A stretch of 64,000 bases of DNA, from assembly GCA_002067965.1 (NCBI GenBank), contig MVRN01000036.1, forward strand, positions 1 to 64,000, read 5' to 3'. This document shows positions 45,712 to 54,701 of the stretch, in pieces. The notes beneath the pieces are model-generated. The model saw nothing but the letters and a program-made list of their open reading frames with translations. It made no database searches and was not told the DNA's origin. The position numbers and the translations under genes are program-made. This stretch comes from Pelotomaculum sp. PtaU1.Bin035 (GTDB taxonomy: Bacteria; Bacillota; Desulfotomaculia; Desulfotomaculales; Pelotomaculaceae). Numbering within the stretch: position 1 is the stretch's first letter; each line of letters opens with the position of its first letter.

Positions 45712-46290
45712 TTGTCACATTTATGGGTTGTGTTGGTTAGCTATTTGGTTGGTTCCATTCCTGTCAGTTACCTTGTCGCCCGTTATTGGAAAGGGGTTGA
45801 TATCCGCATCATGGGGAGCGGTAATGTGGGAACCACTAATGTCTGGCGTAACGCCGGGCCGGTGGCCGGTATGATCGCCCTGGCGGGAGACCTCGGCAAA
45901 GGAGTATTGGCAGTTTTACTGGCAAAGCATTTCAGTGGGCCGCTACTGGTGGCTCTCTCCGGCATGGCGGCGCTGGCCGGGCATAGCTGGCCAGTATTTT
46001 TGGGTTTTAAAGGAGGGAAGCTGGTGGCCACCGGTGTTGGGGTTATTGCCGCCGTTTCTCTGCCTGTCGGCGCGTTGGCGGCTGTTATCTGGCTTGCCGC
46101 TGTGGGTATTACCAGGTACGTATCTGTCGGATCTTTGCTGGCGGTATCCTCGATCCCCCTTCTGATGCTGGCTTTTCACCTGGAGCGGCCGTACCTTGCG
46201 TTAGGAGTATTTGTCACCATCTTTGCCGTATATAAACATGTTCCTAATATAAAAAGGTTGCTGGCTGGAACCGAACCAAAAGTCAAGTAG
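45712..46290 (+). CDS. plsY: Acyl-phosphate:glycerol-3-phosphate acyltransferase PlsY
   Basis: A 192-residue membrane enzyme with about five helices. GSIPVSYLVAR, MGSGNVGTTNVWRN and the GHSWPVFLGFKGGK block mark PlsY, which acylates G3P from acyl-phosphate. TTG 45712 follows GGAAGGAAG and gives the usual short N-terminus; ATG 45688 is an alternative. It precedes gpsA, which supplies G3P. Confidence 0.92.
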   Translation: MSHLWVVLVSYLVGSIPVSYLVARYWKGVDIRIMGSGNVGTTNVWRNAGPVAGMIALAGDLGKGVLAVLLAKHFSGPLLVALSGMAALAGHSWPVFLGFKGGKLVATGVGVIAAVSLPVGALAAVIWLAAVGITRYVSVGSLLAVSSIPLLMLAFHLERPYLALGVFVTIFAVYKHVPNIKRLLAGTEPKVK

Positions 46291-46384
46291 AAAAAGGTAA
46301 TATATTTATGTACGAGTATAATTATATGAAGACAAGGGTGGAGATCATTATTTAAGTAAAAGATGATTTACTGGAGGTGGGACG

Positions 46385-47431
46385 GTGAGCAGGGTCATTG
46401 GGGTTATCGGTGCCGGGAGTTGGGCTACAGCCTTGGCGGTGCTTCTGGCAAAAAAAGGTTGCTCGGTCAAAATGTGGGCCCGCCGGTCGGCTCTGGCGGA
46501 TGAAATAAATACAACCAGGGCAAACAGCAGTTACCTGCCTGGTGTGGCGGTTCCACCTAATATCGAAGTTACGGTAGACCAGGAACGGGTTTTTTGGGGT
46601 GCGGAGGCCGTAATTTTTGGCGTGCCGTCCCACGCTTTCCGGGAAACTGTACGCAACACCCTTCCGTTTTTCACACGAGACGCTGTATTTATCAACACCG
46701 CCAAGGGTATCGAAGAAACAAGCCTTTGCCGCCTGTCTGCTGCTTTTGCTGAAGAAGCCGGCCCGGAAATGCTCGAACGGTATGTGATCCTGTCCGGTCC
46801 CAGCCATGCCGAGGAAGTTGGCCGCGAACTTCCCACCGCGGTGGTGGCGGCGTCCCAGCGTGCGGAAAGCGCAGAGCAAGTCCAGGATTTATTTATGGGT
46901 GAGCGTTTTAGAGTTTATACTAACCCTGATCTGGCTGGAGTGGAACTGGGTGGCGCATTAAAAAATATAATTGCTCTGGGGACCGGTATCGCCGAGGGGC
47001 TCGGCTTCGGTGACAATGCCAAGGCAGCCCTGATGACGCGGGGTATGGCCGAGATCACCCGCCTGGGCATAACTTTAGGCGCTAACCCGCTCACTTTTGC
47101 CGGACTGGCGGGAGTAGGCGACCTGATTGTTACCTGCACAAGTATACACAGCCGCAACCGGCGTGCCGGGATCGCCATCGGCGAGGGAAGTTCCCCGGAA
47201 GAAGCCTTGGCCCGGGTTAAAATGGTCGTGGAAGGTGTCCGTACCACCCGCGCTGTATACCAGCTTTCCTCCCGGTGTACTGTTGAGATGCCCATTACCG
47301 ATCAGATTTATAAAGTGCTCTTCGAAGGGCTTTCCCCGGAAACTGCTGTAAACAACTTGATGAACAGAGGCCGCACGCGTGAGATGGAAGAAGTGGCCCG
47401 GATGACCGTAAAGGTGCTGACAAATATTTAA
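46385..47431 (+). CDS. gpsA: Glycerol-3-phosphate dehydrogenase (NAD(P)+)
   Basis: A 348-residue enzyme making G3P from DHAP. NAD fold [11 protein letters not shown] is near the N-terminus, and the catalytic lysine region is [26 protein letters not shown] and the [11 protein letters not shown] block are typical. GTG 46385 follows TGGAGGTGGG. A terminator ends the operon at 47448. Confidence 0.94.
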   Translation: MSRVIGVIGAGSWATALAVLLAKKGCSVKMWARRSALADEINTTRANSSYLPGVAVPPNIEVTVDQERVFWGAEAVIFGVPSHAFRETVRNTLPFFTRDAVFINTAKGIEETSLCRLSAAFAEEAGPEMLERYVILSGPSHAEEVGRELPTAVVAASQRAESAEQVQDLFMGERFRVYTNPDLAGVELGGALKNIIALGTGIAEGLGFGDNAKAALMTRGMAEITRLGITLGANPLTFAGLAGVGDLIVTCTSIHSRNRRAGIAIGEGSSPEEALARVKMVVEGVRTTRAVYQLSSRCTVEMPITDQIYKVLFEGLSPETAVNNLMNRGRTREMEEVARMTVKVLTNI

Positions 47432-47447
47432 TAAATTTAACTGACGG

Positions 47448-47483
47448 GCCCCCGGCTAGCTAATAAACAAAGCCGGGGGCTTT
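47448..47483 (+). terminator. Intrinsic terminator after gpsA
   Basis: GCCCCCGGCT pairs perfectly with AGCCGGGGGC, followed by TTTATAAT. It separates gpsA from spoIVA. The remaining 250 bases are AT-rich and hold the spoIVA promoter candidate. Confidence 0.85.
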
Positions 47484-47540
47484 ATAATATTTATGCAGAA
47501 AAATTTGGAATATTATTTTAAATTTTTAAATTAATAAGTT

Positions 47541-47566
47541 ATATTTACTTAAAAGGTTCATATATA
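47541..47566 (+). promoter_or_regulatory. Candidate sigma-E promoter for spoIVA
   Basis: ATATT (47541-47545) and CATATATA (47559-47566) are 13 bases apart, close to the sigma-E pattern of an ATATT-type -35 and a CATA-type -10. spoIVA in Bacillus is sigma-E dependent. The AT-rich context weakens the match. Confidence 0.45.
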
Positions 47567-47731
47567 TATATTGTTATTATATGCCATTGGAAAAAAATAG
47601 CCGTGGACTAGGCTTCACGACGGAATTTAATATTCTATTTTTTTCTTTTGTGGAGGAGGGATGCGCGCGCTTTACATGTATTTGCCTTTTAAATCTTTCT
47701 TTTTTAAATTTTTCATGGAGGGAGTGTGAAC

Positions 47732-49210
47732 ATGGAAAGGACAGATATCTTCCGCGATATTGCGGAGCGCACCGGGGGAGATCTGTATCTCGGTGTTGTT
47801 GGGGGCGTCCGCACCGGCAAATCCACGTTTATTAAACGTTTTATGGAGCTGATGGTGCTCCCCAATATGAAAAATGTTTATGACCGGGAGCGGGCCAAGG
47901 ACGAACTGCCCCAGAGCGCAGCGGGGCGGACCGTCATGACCACTGAGCCGAAATTTGTCCCAAATGAAGCTGTGGAAATACAAATCACACCTAATTTGAA
48001 TATTAAAATGCGGATGGTGGACTGTGTGGGATACCGGGTCGATGGAGCCCTGGGTTACGAGGAAGATAATGAGCCGCGAATGGTGTCGACTCCCTGGTTT
48101 GAGGATCCGGTTCCCTTCCAGGAAGCCGCCGAACTGGGCACCAGGAAAGTAATTTCCGAGCACTCGACTATGGGACTGGTGGTTACCACCGACGGCTCAA
48201 TAACCGATATCCCGAGGGAAAATTATATTGAAGCGGAGGAAAGGGTTATTGAGGAAATGAAGGAAATCAACCGGCCTTTTCTGGTGCTCTATAATTCCAC
48301 CGACCCGCATTCAGATGAAACTGTACAGGTGGCCGCGGAATTGAGCGAGAAATACGACGTGCCGGTAATCCCTGTTGACTGTTCTCAGATGTCTCAGGCA
48401 GATATACTTAATATACTCGAAAAGCTGCTCTATGAATTCCCTGTCAACGAGGTCAACATCAGCCTGCCGCCGTGGGTTGAATTATTGGAGCTAAAGCACT
48501 GGCTCCGCCAAAAGTTTGATGAGTCGATCCGGGAGACCGTTAAAAGCGTCCGCCGTTTGAGGGATGTAAACGGGGCTGTGGAATTCCTGGCAGATTACGA
48601 TTTTGTGGACCAGACCAGCCTGCGGAGCCTGGACATGGGGACCGGATCGGCTTCCATTGATATCACATCCACCCCGGAAATGTTCTATCAGGTGTTAAGC
48701 GAGGAGTCCGGCTTCCATATCGAAGGGGAGAAAGAATTGTTCCGGCTGGTTACGGAACTGAGCGTGGCGAAGCGGGAGTACGATAAGGTGGCTCAAGCCC
48801 TTGGCGAAGTCAGGGGGGCCGGCTACGGTGTAGTTACTCCAACTTTAGACGAGTTAATCCTGGAGGAGCCGGAACTAATCCGCCAGGGCAGCCGCTTTGG
48901 AGTAAGACTGAGGGCCAGCGCCCCGTCCCTGCACATGATCAAAGCCGATATAACTACTGAGATCACTCCGCTCATCGGCACTGAAAAACAGTGCGAAGAA
49001 CTGGTCCGCTATATGCTTAACGAGTTTGAGGAAAACCCGCAAAAAATTTGGAAGTCGGAAATATTCGGCAAATCGGTTCACGACCTGGTACGGGAAGGGA
49101 TCCAAAACAAGCTCCAGCGCATGCCGGAAAACGCCCAGCTTAAACTGCAGGAGACCCTCCAGCGCATCGTCAACGACGGCTCAGGCGGGCTGATTTGTAT
49201 CATTATCTAA
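47732..49210 (+). CDS. spoIVA: Stage IV sporulation protein A (coat morphogenetic ATPase)
   Basis: A 492-residue ATPase that polymerises as the basement layer of the spore coat. Walker A is GGVRTGKSTF at about residues 24-33, and TTEPKFVPN and LVVTTDGSI are conserved. The C-terminus GGLICIII is close to that of Bacillus SpoIVA. ATG 47732 follows GGAGGGAGTG. It has its own terminator and a sigma-E-like promoter, so it appears monocistronic. Confidence 0.96.
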   Translation: MERTDIFRDIAERTGGDLYLGVVGGVRTGKSTFIKRFMELMVLPNMKNVYDRERAKDELPQSAAGRTVMTTEPKFVPNEAVEIQITPNLNIKMRMVDCVGYRVDGALGYEEDNEPRMVSTPWFEDPVPFQEAAELGTRKVISEHSTMGLVVTTDGSITDIPRENYIEAEERVIEEMKEINRPFLVLYNSTDPHSDETVQVAAELSEKYDVPVIPVDCSQMSQADILNILEKLLYEFPVNEVNISLPPWVELLELKHWLRQKFDESIRETVKSVRRLRDVNGAVEFLADYDFVDQTSLRSLDMGTGSASIDITSTPEMFYQVLSEESGFHIEGEKELFRLVTELSVAKREYDKVAQALGEVRGAGYGVVTPTLDELILEEPELIRQGSRFGVRLRASAPSLHMIKADITTEITPLIGTEKQCEELVRYMLNEFEENPQKIWKSEIFGKSVHDLVREGIQNKLQRMPENAQLKLQETLQRIVNDGSGGLICIII

Positions 49211-49217
49211 CAGGTAT

Positions 49218-49246
49218 AACCGGTCGCCGGGCCGGTTTTATTTTTT
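49218..49246 (+). terminator. Terminator after spoIVA
   Basis: AACCGG pairs with CCGGTT around TCGCCGGG, followed by TTTTATTTTTT. It lies eight bases after the spoIVA stop and at the 3' end of the convergent FAD gene. Confidence 0.7.
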
Positions 49247-50339
49247 AGATTTTTAACCGGTCGTCAGGCCGGCTATTTTTAGCACGGACATATTGCATTA
49301 CATATGGATATAGAAGCCCGAGAATATCGATATTTGTATTATATATAGCCTGCTTGATCCCCGGCAGGGTTATCGCGCGGATCAGCCGGTCGAGACCGGT
49401 GTTGTCCATGGAGTTTAAGGCTTCTCTAAATGCAAACCGGCGTTTGACTTGTCTCGTAAGGTGGCTGACAAGCTGTTCGTAGTTCAGTCCCTCTGCGATA
49501 GCCTTGCCTGCGAGGGCTCCGCTGAGTATCCCTTCAAAGAGGCCCAGCCCGAGAAAGCTGTCGGTAAACCCGCCGCTGGCGCCGGCCAGCAGGATATTAT
49601 CCACCTGCTGCCGGGCGGTGAAGCCGCCGGTGTGGTGTAATTCAAACGTTTCAATGATTTCCGGACGAAAATTTTCTTGTTCCATGAACTTATTCCAACA
49701 TAAAGTTAGTTCACTATGGTCAATATAAGGCACGTGAAGCGCCAGCAGCGCCCGCTCCCGGCTGAACGGTATTATGCTGCCGAAGCCGTGTTTTGCATAA
49801 TCCATGTTGAAATAGACAGCTGCGGCCTCGGTATCGAACCGCCCCAGTACTATTGCCCCTTTGACCCAAGCGGTGATGGCAGTTTCCCATATCTTTAAGT
49901 CTTTAGCGGCAAGATGGTTTCCTTCGGCTACCACCACGTAGTCATATTCACTTGCCAGCGCCCGGTAACCGGCGTGGATATTGAATTTAATTTTTGAGCG
50001 TAATTGCCTGGCAAGCTGTGTTTCAACCGCGTCCCGGCTTTGACCCCGCTCCATCAGGTAGCCGAGATCCCCCTTGATTGAAACGTTGTGCGGCAACGAA
50101 TGTATGATATACCTGCGGATTTTGGCAAGGGGTTTTATTTTAAACCCGAAATGATCAAAGAGGTAGCGCAACTGATCCCGCTGCGGGCGCTGAAAAAGCT
50201 GCAGCAAAATATCCACCCTGGGAACGGTGAAACCCACTCTGCGCCCGCGCTCGAAGATATCTGGTTTAATACCCCGGCGCTCCAGCGCCAGGGCACAAAC
50301 CAGTCCGCTGGGACCGGCGCCGATAATAGCTACCCGCAA
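49245..50339 (-). CDS. FAD-dependent oxidoreductase (geranylgeranyl-reductase-like fold)
   Basis: A 364-residue flavoprotein. The Rossmann motif VAIIGAGPSGLVCALALE is at the N-terminus, and a second FAD block (ILLAGASGGFTDSFLG) lies at about residue 255. It is clearly related to the protein at 51125. TTG at 50339 is preceded by AAGGAGGG on the minus strand. Family members act on lipids, quinols or small organics; the substrate is unknown. Divergent from the membrane protein gene at 50407. Confidence 0.75.
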   Translation of the reverse strand: MRVAIIGAGPSGLVCALALERRGIKPDIFERGRRVGFTVPRVDILLQLFQRPQRDQLRYLFDHFGFKIKPLAKIRRYIIHSLPHNVSIKGDLGYLMERGQSRDAVETQLARQLRSKIKFNIHAGYRALASEYDYVVVAEGNHLAAKDLKIWETAITAWVKGAIVLGRFDTEAAAVYFNMDYAKHGFGSIIPFSRERALLALHVPYIDHSELTLCWNKFMEQENFRPEIIETFELHHTGGFTARQQVDNILLAGASGGFTDSFLGLGLFEGILSGALAGKAIAEGLNYEQLVSHLTRQVKRRFAFREALNSMDNTGLDRLIRAITLPGIKQAIYNTNIDILGLLYPYVMQYVRAKNSRPDDRLKI

Positions 50340-50406
50340 GGAAAACCCTCCTTTTCAAAAACAATAAATAACATATATTTTTTACCCGGCGGGGAAATAT
50401 TAATCA

Positions 50407-50931
50407 ATGCAGGAGATACTTCAAATATTTATAAATTCAACGGAAGGAATGACGCGGAATTTGCCTGAATACGCCTGGCCGATCAGCGCGGTTATTGCCT
50501 GGATCATCTTTTTCCTGCTGGTGGACTGGTCCCGGCTTAGATACACAATATGGGGCGGGGTATTTGCCTCAGCCCTGCAGATACTGGTGGATGATGCGGC
50601 AATGAAGATGAATTTGTATCAAGTGAAAACTTTGATCTCCGTCCTTGGTTCTTCTGTTTTTTTTACCTTCGGGGTGGTCTTTGCTATCGGCGTTTTGTTT
50701 GCCCAGTCCCTGCCGGTGTCACGCTGGCTGCAAGTTTTCAATATCTTGGTGGTAGTTGCCCTATTTTCTGTGGAAGAGTATCTTTATGTAAAAATCGGCG
50801 TTTTGAAGTATTTGAATTGGAACCACCCCGCCAGTATTTTTATCGACCTGCTCGTATTTACAAGCTTCACATGGCTGGTTGAGGCGCTTGGCTTAAACCA
50901 GGCTGGCTGTGTGGGAAGAGGGGGATTATAA
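50407..50931 (+). CDS. Multi-helix membrane protein (CBO0543-like)
   Basis: A 174-residue protein with about five hydrophobic segments, e.g. PISAVIAWIIFFLLVDW and WLQVFNILVVVALFSVEEY. The profile resembles CBO0543-type proteins of spore formers, a weak match. It lies between two paralogous flavoprotein genes. Confidence 0.55.
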   Translation: MQEILQIFINSTEGMTRNLPEYAWPISAVIAWIIFFLLVDWSRLRYTIWGGVFASALQILVDDAAMKMNLYQVKTLISVLGSSVFFTFGVVFAIGVLFAQSLPVSRWLQVFNILVVVALFSVEEYLYVKIGVLKYLNWNHPASIFIDLLVFTSFTWLVEALGLNQAGCVGRGGL

Positions 50932-50934
50932 TCA

Positions 50935-51021
50935 TTGAGCTTGCTGGTATTCACTTTTTATTCACTGGTAATCGGCCTATTAGTGTTTGCCTGGTTTAAA
51001 TTTTTATCCTTAACGCGATAA
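50935..51021 (+). CDS. 28-residue hydrophobic peptide
   Basis: TTG 50935 follows AAGAGGGGG nine bases upstream and encodes LLVFTFYSLVIGLLVFAWFK with a short basic tail, one membrane helix. It begins four bases after the previous stop. Small but well placed; could be a small membrane subunit or chance. Confidence 0.35.
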   Translation: MSLLVFTFYSLVIGLLVFAWFKFLSLTR

Positions 51022-51124
51022 GTCCGGCATAGTGATTTATATTTCAGTTAGAATAAAGCATATTTACGCCTGGCGTATTTGGTTGGTTTGGTGGAACAAC
51101 TGAATGTGGAAGGAGCTAAACTAA

Positions 51125-52168
51125 TTGAGGGTTGCCATCATTGGCGCCGGGCCCGGTGGACTGTCTTGCGCTCATGAACTGGAACGGCACGGAGTCAAGC
51201 CTGACATTTTCGAGCAGCGGCCTCGCACGGGGGATATTATTAGTCATGTTGGCGCAGTTTTGCAGCTCATGAACAGGCCGATAAAAGACCCGGTCGAGGA
51301 GATTAAGGAAAGCTGCCACATTTCCATTAAACCATTGAATTTACTCAAAAAGGTTATTATGCACGCTTCACGGGTCTCGGGTTCTGTTAGCGGGAACCTG
51401 GGTTACCTTTTTGAGAGAGGGCAGGCGGAAAAATCTGTTGAAAGTCAGCTTCTCGCGCAAATTAAAACCCCCGTTCAGTATAATATAAGGGCTGATTACG
51501 CGGTCCTTTCCAAGGAGTACGATTATGTGGTTGTAGCCACCGGCGCTTATGATATTGCAAAAATTTTAGGCTGCTGGGAGGACATTTTTAAAACCTGGCT
51601 GATGGGAGCTACAGTTTTAGGATCATTTGACCGGAACACTATGAATATGTGGCTGAATACAGAATACGCCGGGAACGGGTACGCTTACCTTGCACCGTTT
51701 AACCACAGGAGCGCCTCGCTGGTTTTAGTGGTGCAAAACGCTGATAGAAAAAATATAGCTCATTACTGGAAAAAATTCTGGCAAGTCGAAAACTTTACCT
51801 ATGAGGTAACCGCTCTTTGGGATTTGGAGCACGTGTCCGGGTTTGTTTATCCCCACCAGGTGGGCAATATTCTTTTTGTCGGCAACGCCGGGGGATTTTT
51901 AGAGGCACTATTAGGCTTTGCGCTGTTTGGAGCGGTTAGAAGCGGAGTATTTGCCGCCAGGTCAATAGTTGAAGGGAGGAATTATGAGGACTTTTTAGCT
52001 CATTTAAAAGAAAACATCATGGCTTCCATTAAGCTGAGAAAAGTGCTGAACCGTTTTACCAATAGAGATTACGACCACTTAATCGCTTTATTAACCACGC
52101 CTGGAATAAAACAGTTTGTCTACAATACCAACCTGGACGTTATTAAATATCTTGCGAGGATCATTTAA
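51125..52168 (+). CDS. FAD-dependent oxidoreductase, paralogue of 49245-50339
   Basis: A 347-residue flavoprotein with VAIIGAGPGGLSCAHELERH at its N-terminus and NILFVGNAGGFLEALLG as the second FAD block. Alignment with the 49245 protein is evident throughout (ERHGVKPDIFEQ against ERRGIKPDIFER; ITLPGIKQAIYNTNIDI against LTTPGIKQFVYNTNLDV). TTG 51125 follows AAGGAGC. The C-terminus is shorter by about 15 residues. Substrate unknown. Confidence 0.75.
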   Translation: MRVAIIGAGPGGLSCAHELERHGVKPDIFEQRPRTGDIISHVGAVLQLMNRPIKDPVEEIKESCHISIKPLNLLKKVIMHASRVSGSVSGNLGYLFERGQAEKSVESQLLAQIKTPVQYNIRADYAVLSKEYDYVVVATGAYDIAKILGCWEDIFKTWLMGATVLGSFDRNTMNMWLNTEYAGNGYAYLAPFNHRSASLVLVVQNADRKNIAHYWKKFWQVENFTYEVTALWDLEHVSGFVYPHQVGNILFVGNAGGFLEALLGFALFGAVRSGVFAARSIVEGRNYEDFLAHLKENIMASIKLRKVLNRFTNRDYDHLIALLTTPGIKQFVYNTNLDVIKYLARII

Positions 52169-52242
52169 CTAAAAGGCGCTGACGTAATAGTTAAAAAATT
52201 AAAACGTTTCATTCTTCGGCAGTCTGAAAACAGCTTATGGAG

Positions 52243-52467
52243 TCAGGCTTTTAACCTGGGGATGATTTTATTGAGCGGAAACGGCTTGGCCTCTATGGAG
52301 GCAATTTCCTTCTGGAGCACCTCAACATAGGCCATTTCTTCATCCCGCAGCCGGGTAAAAAGTTCCCGGGCTGCCGGGTTGGTCACCTTGACAGACAGTT
52401 CGTTATAATAAATCTGGCTGCTTGTTTTTTCATCAAGGGCCAGGTAAAGGTAATTCAAAGCGTCCAA
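52243..52467 (-). CDS. Small ferritin/rubrerythrin-like protein
   Basis: A 74-residue helical protein. TSSQIYYNELSVKVTNPAAREL and LRDEEMAYVEVLQKE resemble the second helix pair of rubrerythrin-like proteins, but the iron-ligand histidine after the Glu pair is absent (EEMAY). It is the second of two minus-strand genes 23 bases apart. TTG start with GGGTGA upstream. Iron binding is uncertain. Confidence 0.6.
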   Translation of the reverse strand: MDALNYLYLALDEKTSSQIYYNELSVKVTNPAARELFTRLRDEEMAYVEVLQKEIASIEAKPFPLNKIIPRLKA

Positions 52468-52490
52468 ATTGTTTTCACCCTTGTCAAGAT

Positions 52491-52700
52491 TTAAGGTTTG
52501 ATATTGAAATTATTCATTTCGCCGGTAAGCTGTTTAAAATGCTCCCGGCTGGATCTGGCAAGATCGTTGAACATCGCTTTGAGCCTGGTGTCCCTGACTG
52601 TTTTGGACAGGTGAGCAAACAGGGCCTCGCGCTGTTTTTCCCGGTGCGCGGCCTCTTTGAAAACGTTGTTCAGCAGTTCACCCTGAGTCAATTTCGGCAT
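52491..52700 (-). CDS. Small ferritin/rubrerythrin-like helical protein
   Basis: A 69-residue protein of two predicted helices (LLNNVFKEAAHREKQREALFAHL, then a LARSSREHFKQL segment with Glu-His). ATG is preceded by GAGGTGG on the minus strand. With 52243-52467 it forms a pair of half-ferritin-sized genes, which might assemble as one four-helix bundle. Confidence 0.55.
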   Translation of the reverse strand: MPKLTQGELLNNVFKEAAHREKQREALFAHLSKTVRDTRLKAMFNDLARSSREHFKQLTGEMNNFNIKP

Positions 52701-52874
52701 TGGACCACCTCACTTTTATTTTGCCCCCTTTTAATATAAAAAACCCGGAGCGCTAAAATCGGCCCGAAGAAAAATAGGAAACGGTAAGACTTATGTTTCT
52801 GGTAATTAATTACAGAATAGTGTATTCCAATCAGGGCAATATATTCACAAATAATTTAATATGGAAGGTACAGC

Positions 52875-54701
52875 ATGAGTATCCTGAATAACTTACTAAA
52901 AATGATAACTTATCAGGAAAACACCGATCGGGAAGGGTTTGTGCTGGAGGAAACGGCAGACGACGGTCATGCCGCCCGTCAAAGCGAGCCCTCCCCTGAG
53001 AGTGAAGCCGTTCCGCAGTATGGGGAAAAAGCGTCTGCCGGCCGCCGTGCATTTAAAAAACCTGTCCGCCCCGCAAATAAAGCCGGATGTAAACCGCGGC
53101 GGATAGAAGACGGCAGCGTGGCAGGGGAGGGCCGGCCGGACCAAGCTTCCTGTCAAGCGAAAAGTGAACAGCCGGCAAACAACCTGTCTGTAAGCGCTTC
53201 CCTTGAAGAAAACCGGGAGATTGTCGGGAAATTATACGGTCTGCCGGTTAACAGAGATATAGTAGTCAGGGACATTGTCATCGGGGCAAGCCCGGCTATT
53301 AACGGCTTTATCGTTTTTATAGACGGCCTGGTGGACAAGTCAGTCCAGGACTTGCTTATTCAGGCGTTGATGTTTTTTGCCGTCCGCCCTGCCCCGCCTG
53401 AGAAAGGCAAGCTGGCCGCATATGTTAAAGATAGGCTTTTGCCCGGCAACCAGGTTTCAGTCCAGTCACGGTTCCGCGATGTTCTGGACGCCGTGAATTA
53501 CGGCGATACGGCGTTATTTCTGGAAGGATGCGCCGAGGCGGTGCTGGTTGAAACTAAAGGCTGGGAGCATCGCAGTGTGGAAAGGCCCACGATCGAGCAA
53601 ATGGTGCGAGGGCCGCAGGAAGCTTTCGGAGAAACCCTGCGCTCAAACACGGCCTTAGTCCGGAAGCTGGTCAAAAATGAAAACCTGACCACCGAGTTTT
53701 TAAATGTCGGTGCCCGCAACCGGGTTAATGTGGCGGTTATGTATATGCGCGACCTGGCTGACCCCGCCCTGGTAGCGGAGGTGAAAAGGCGGGTCGGCAG
53801 CATTAAGACGGATTTCATTGTTGACAGCGGGATGCTAGAAGAGTTTATCCAGGAAAACCCCTATAATTTAAACCCGACGATAATGGCCACGGAACGCCCC
53901 GACCGCGTAGCGGCAAGCATTATTGATGGAAAAGTTGCCCTTGCCGTTGACGGCAGCCCCTTTGTCCTGATCATGCCAGTCACTATGTACGAAATGCTGC
54001 ACACAGGCGAAGAGATTTACAGCCGCTGGCAGTTCGGCACTTTCATCCGGTACCTGCGCGCCCTGGCCTTTTATCTCGCTTTTTTATTGCCGGGGTTCTA
54101 CCTGGCTGTTATACTGTTCCACCACGAAATGATCCCCACCGAATTGCTCCTCGCCATCGCCGGGAACCGCGAGAAAGTCCCGTTCCCCTCTCTGATCGAG
54201 GTGCTCTTAATGGAAATATCCTTTGAACTGATCCGGGAGGCGGGGCTGCGCATACCCGGTGTCATGGGTTCGACCATCGGTATCGTCGGCGCGCTGATTT
54301 TAGGACAGGCTGCCGTACAGGCCAACATTGTCAGTCCCATCCTAGTGATTCTGGTAGCCGTTACCGGGCTTTCCAGTTTTGCCATTCCATATTACTCCCT
54401 GGCTTTCGCGTTGCGGATCTACCGTTTTTTTTACATCATACTGGGAGCGACATTGGGCGTTTTCGGGATCGCCGCCGGCCTGTTTACCCAGGCCATTTTA
54501 ACAGCTAATTTAAAATCTTTCGGCGTGCCGTACCTCGCCCCAGCCGGGCCCAGGACTGTCGCCGGCGCGGACGTGGTCGCCCGGTTGCCGGTGTTTTTCC
54601 ACGAAAATCGGCCGGACTATCTGAACCCGCAGGATATCACCCGCCAGCCGGAAGTTTCAAGAGGCTGGCTGATAAGAAAGGACGGTGGCAAAGATAATTA
54701 A
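52875..54701 (+). CDS. Spore germination protein, GerA/GerKA family
   Basis: A 608-residue GerA-type receptor A subunit. Residues 1 to about 105 are a long polar linker (longer than usual). The soluble domain (GASPAINGFIVFIDGLVDKSV to MYMRDLADPALVAEVKRR) follows, then about five membrane helices from residue 400. It senses germinants with the B and C subunits. ATG 52875 has a weak GGAAGGTAC site. It overlaps the next gene by 17 bases. Confidence 0.9.
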   Translation: MSILNNLLKMITYQENTDREGFVLEETADDGHAARQSEPSPESEAVPQYGEKASAGRRAFKKPVRPANKAGCKPRRIEDGSVAGEGRPDQASCQAKSEQPANNLSVSASLEENREIVGKLYGLPVNRDIVVRDIVIGASPAINGFIVFIDGLVDKSVQDLLIQALMFFAVRPAPPEKGKLAAYVKDRLLPGNQVSVQSRFRDVLDAVNYGDTALFLEGCAEAVLVETKGWEHRSVERPTIEQMVRGPQEAFGETLRSNTALVRKLVKNENLTTEFLNVGARNRVNVAVMYMRDLADPALVAEVKRRVGSIKTDFIVDSGMLEEFIQENPYNLNPTIMATERPDRVAASIIDGKVALAVDGSPFVLIMPVTMYEMLHTGEEIYSRWQFGTFIRYLRALAFYLAFLLPGFYLAVILFHHEMIPTELLLAIAGNREKVPFPSLIEVLLMEISFELIREAGLRIPGVMGSTIGIVGALILGQAAVQANIVSPILVILVAVTGLSSFAIPYYSLAFALRIYRFFYIILGATLGVFGIAAGLFTQAILTANLKSFGVPYLAPAGPRTVAGADVVARLPVFFHENRPDYLNPQDITRQPEVSRGWLIRKDGGKDN

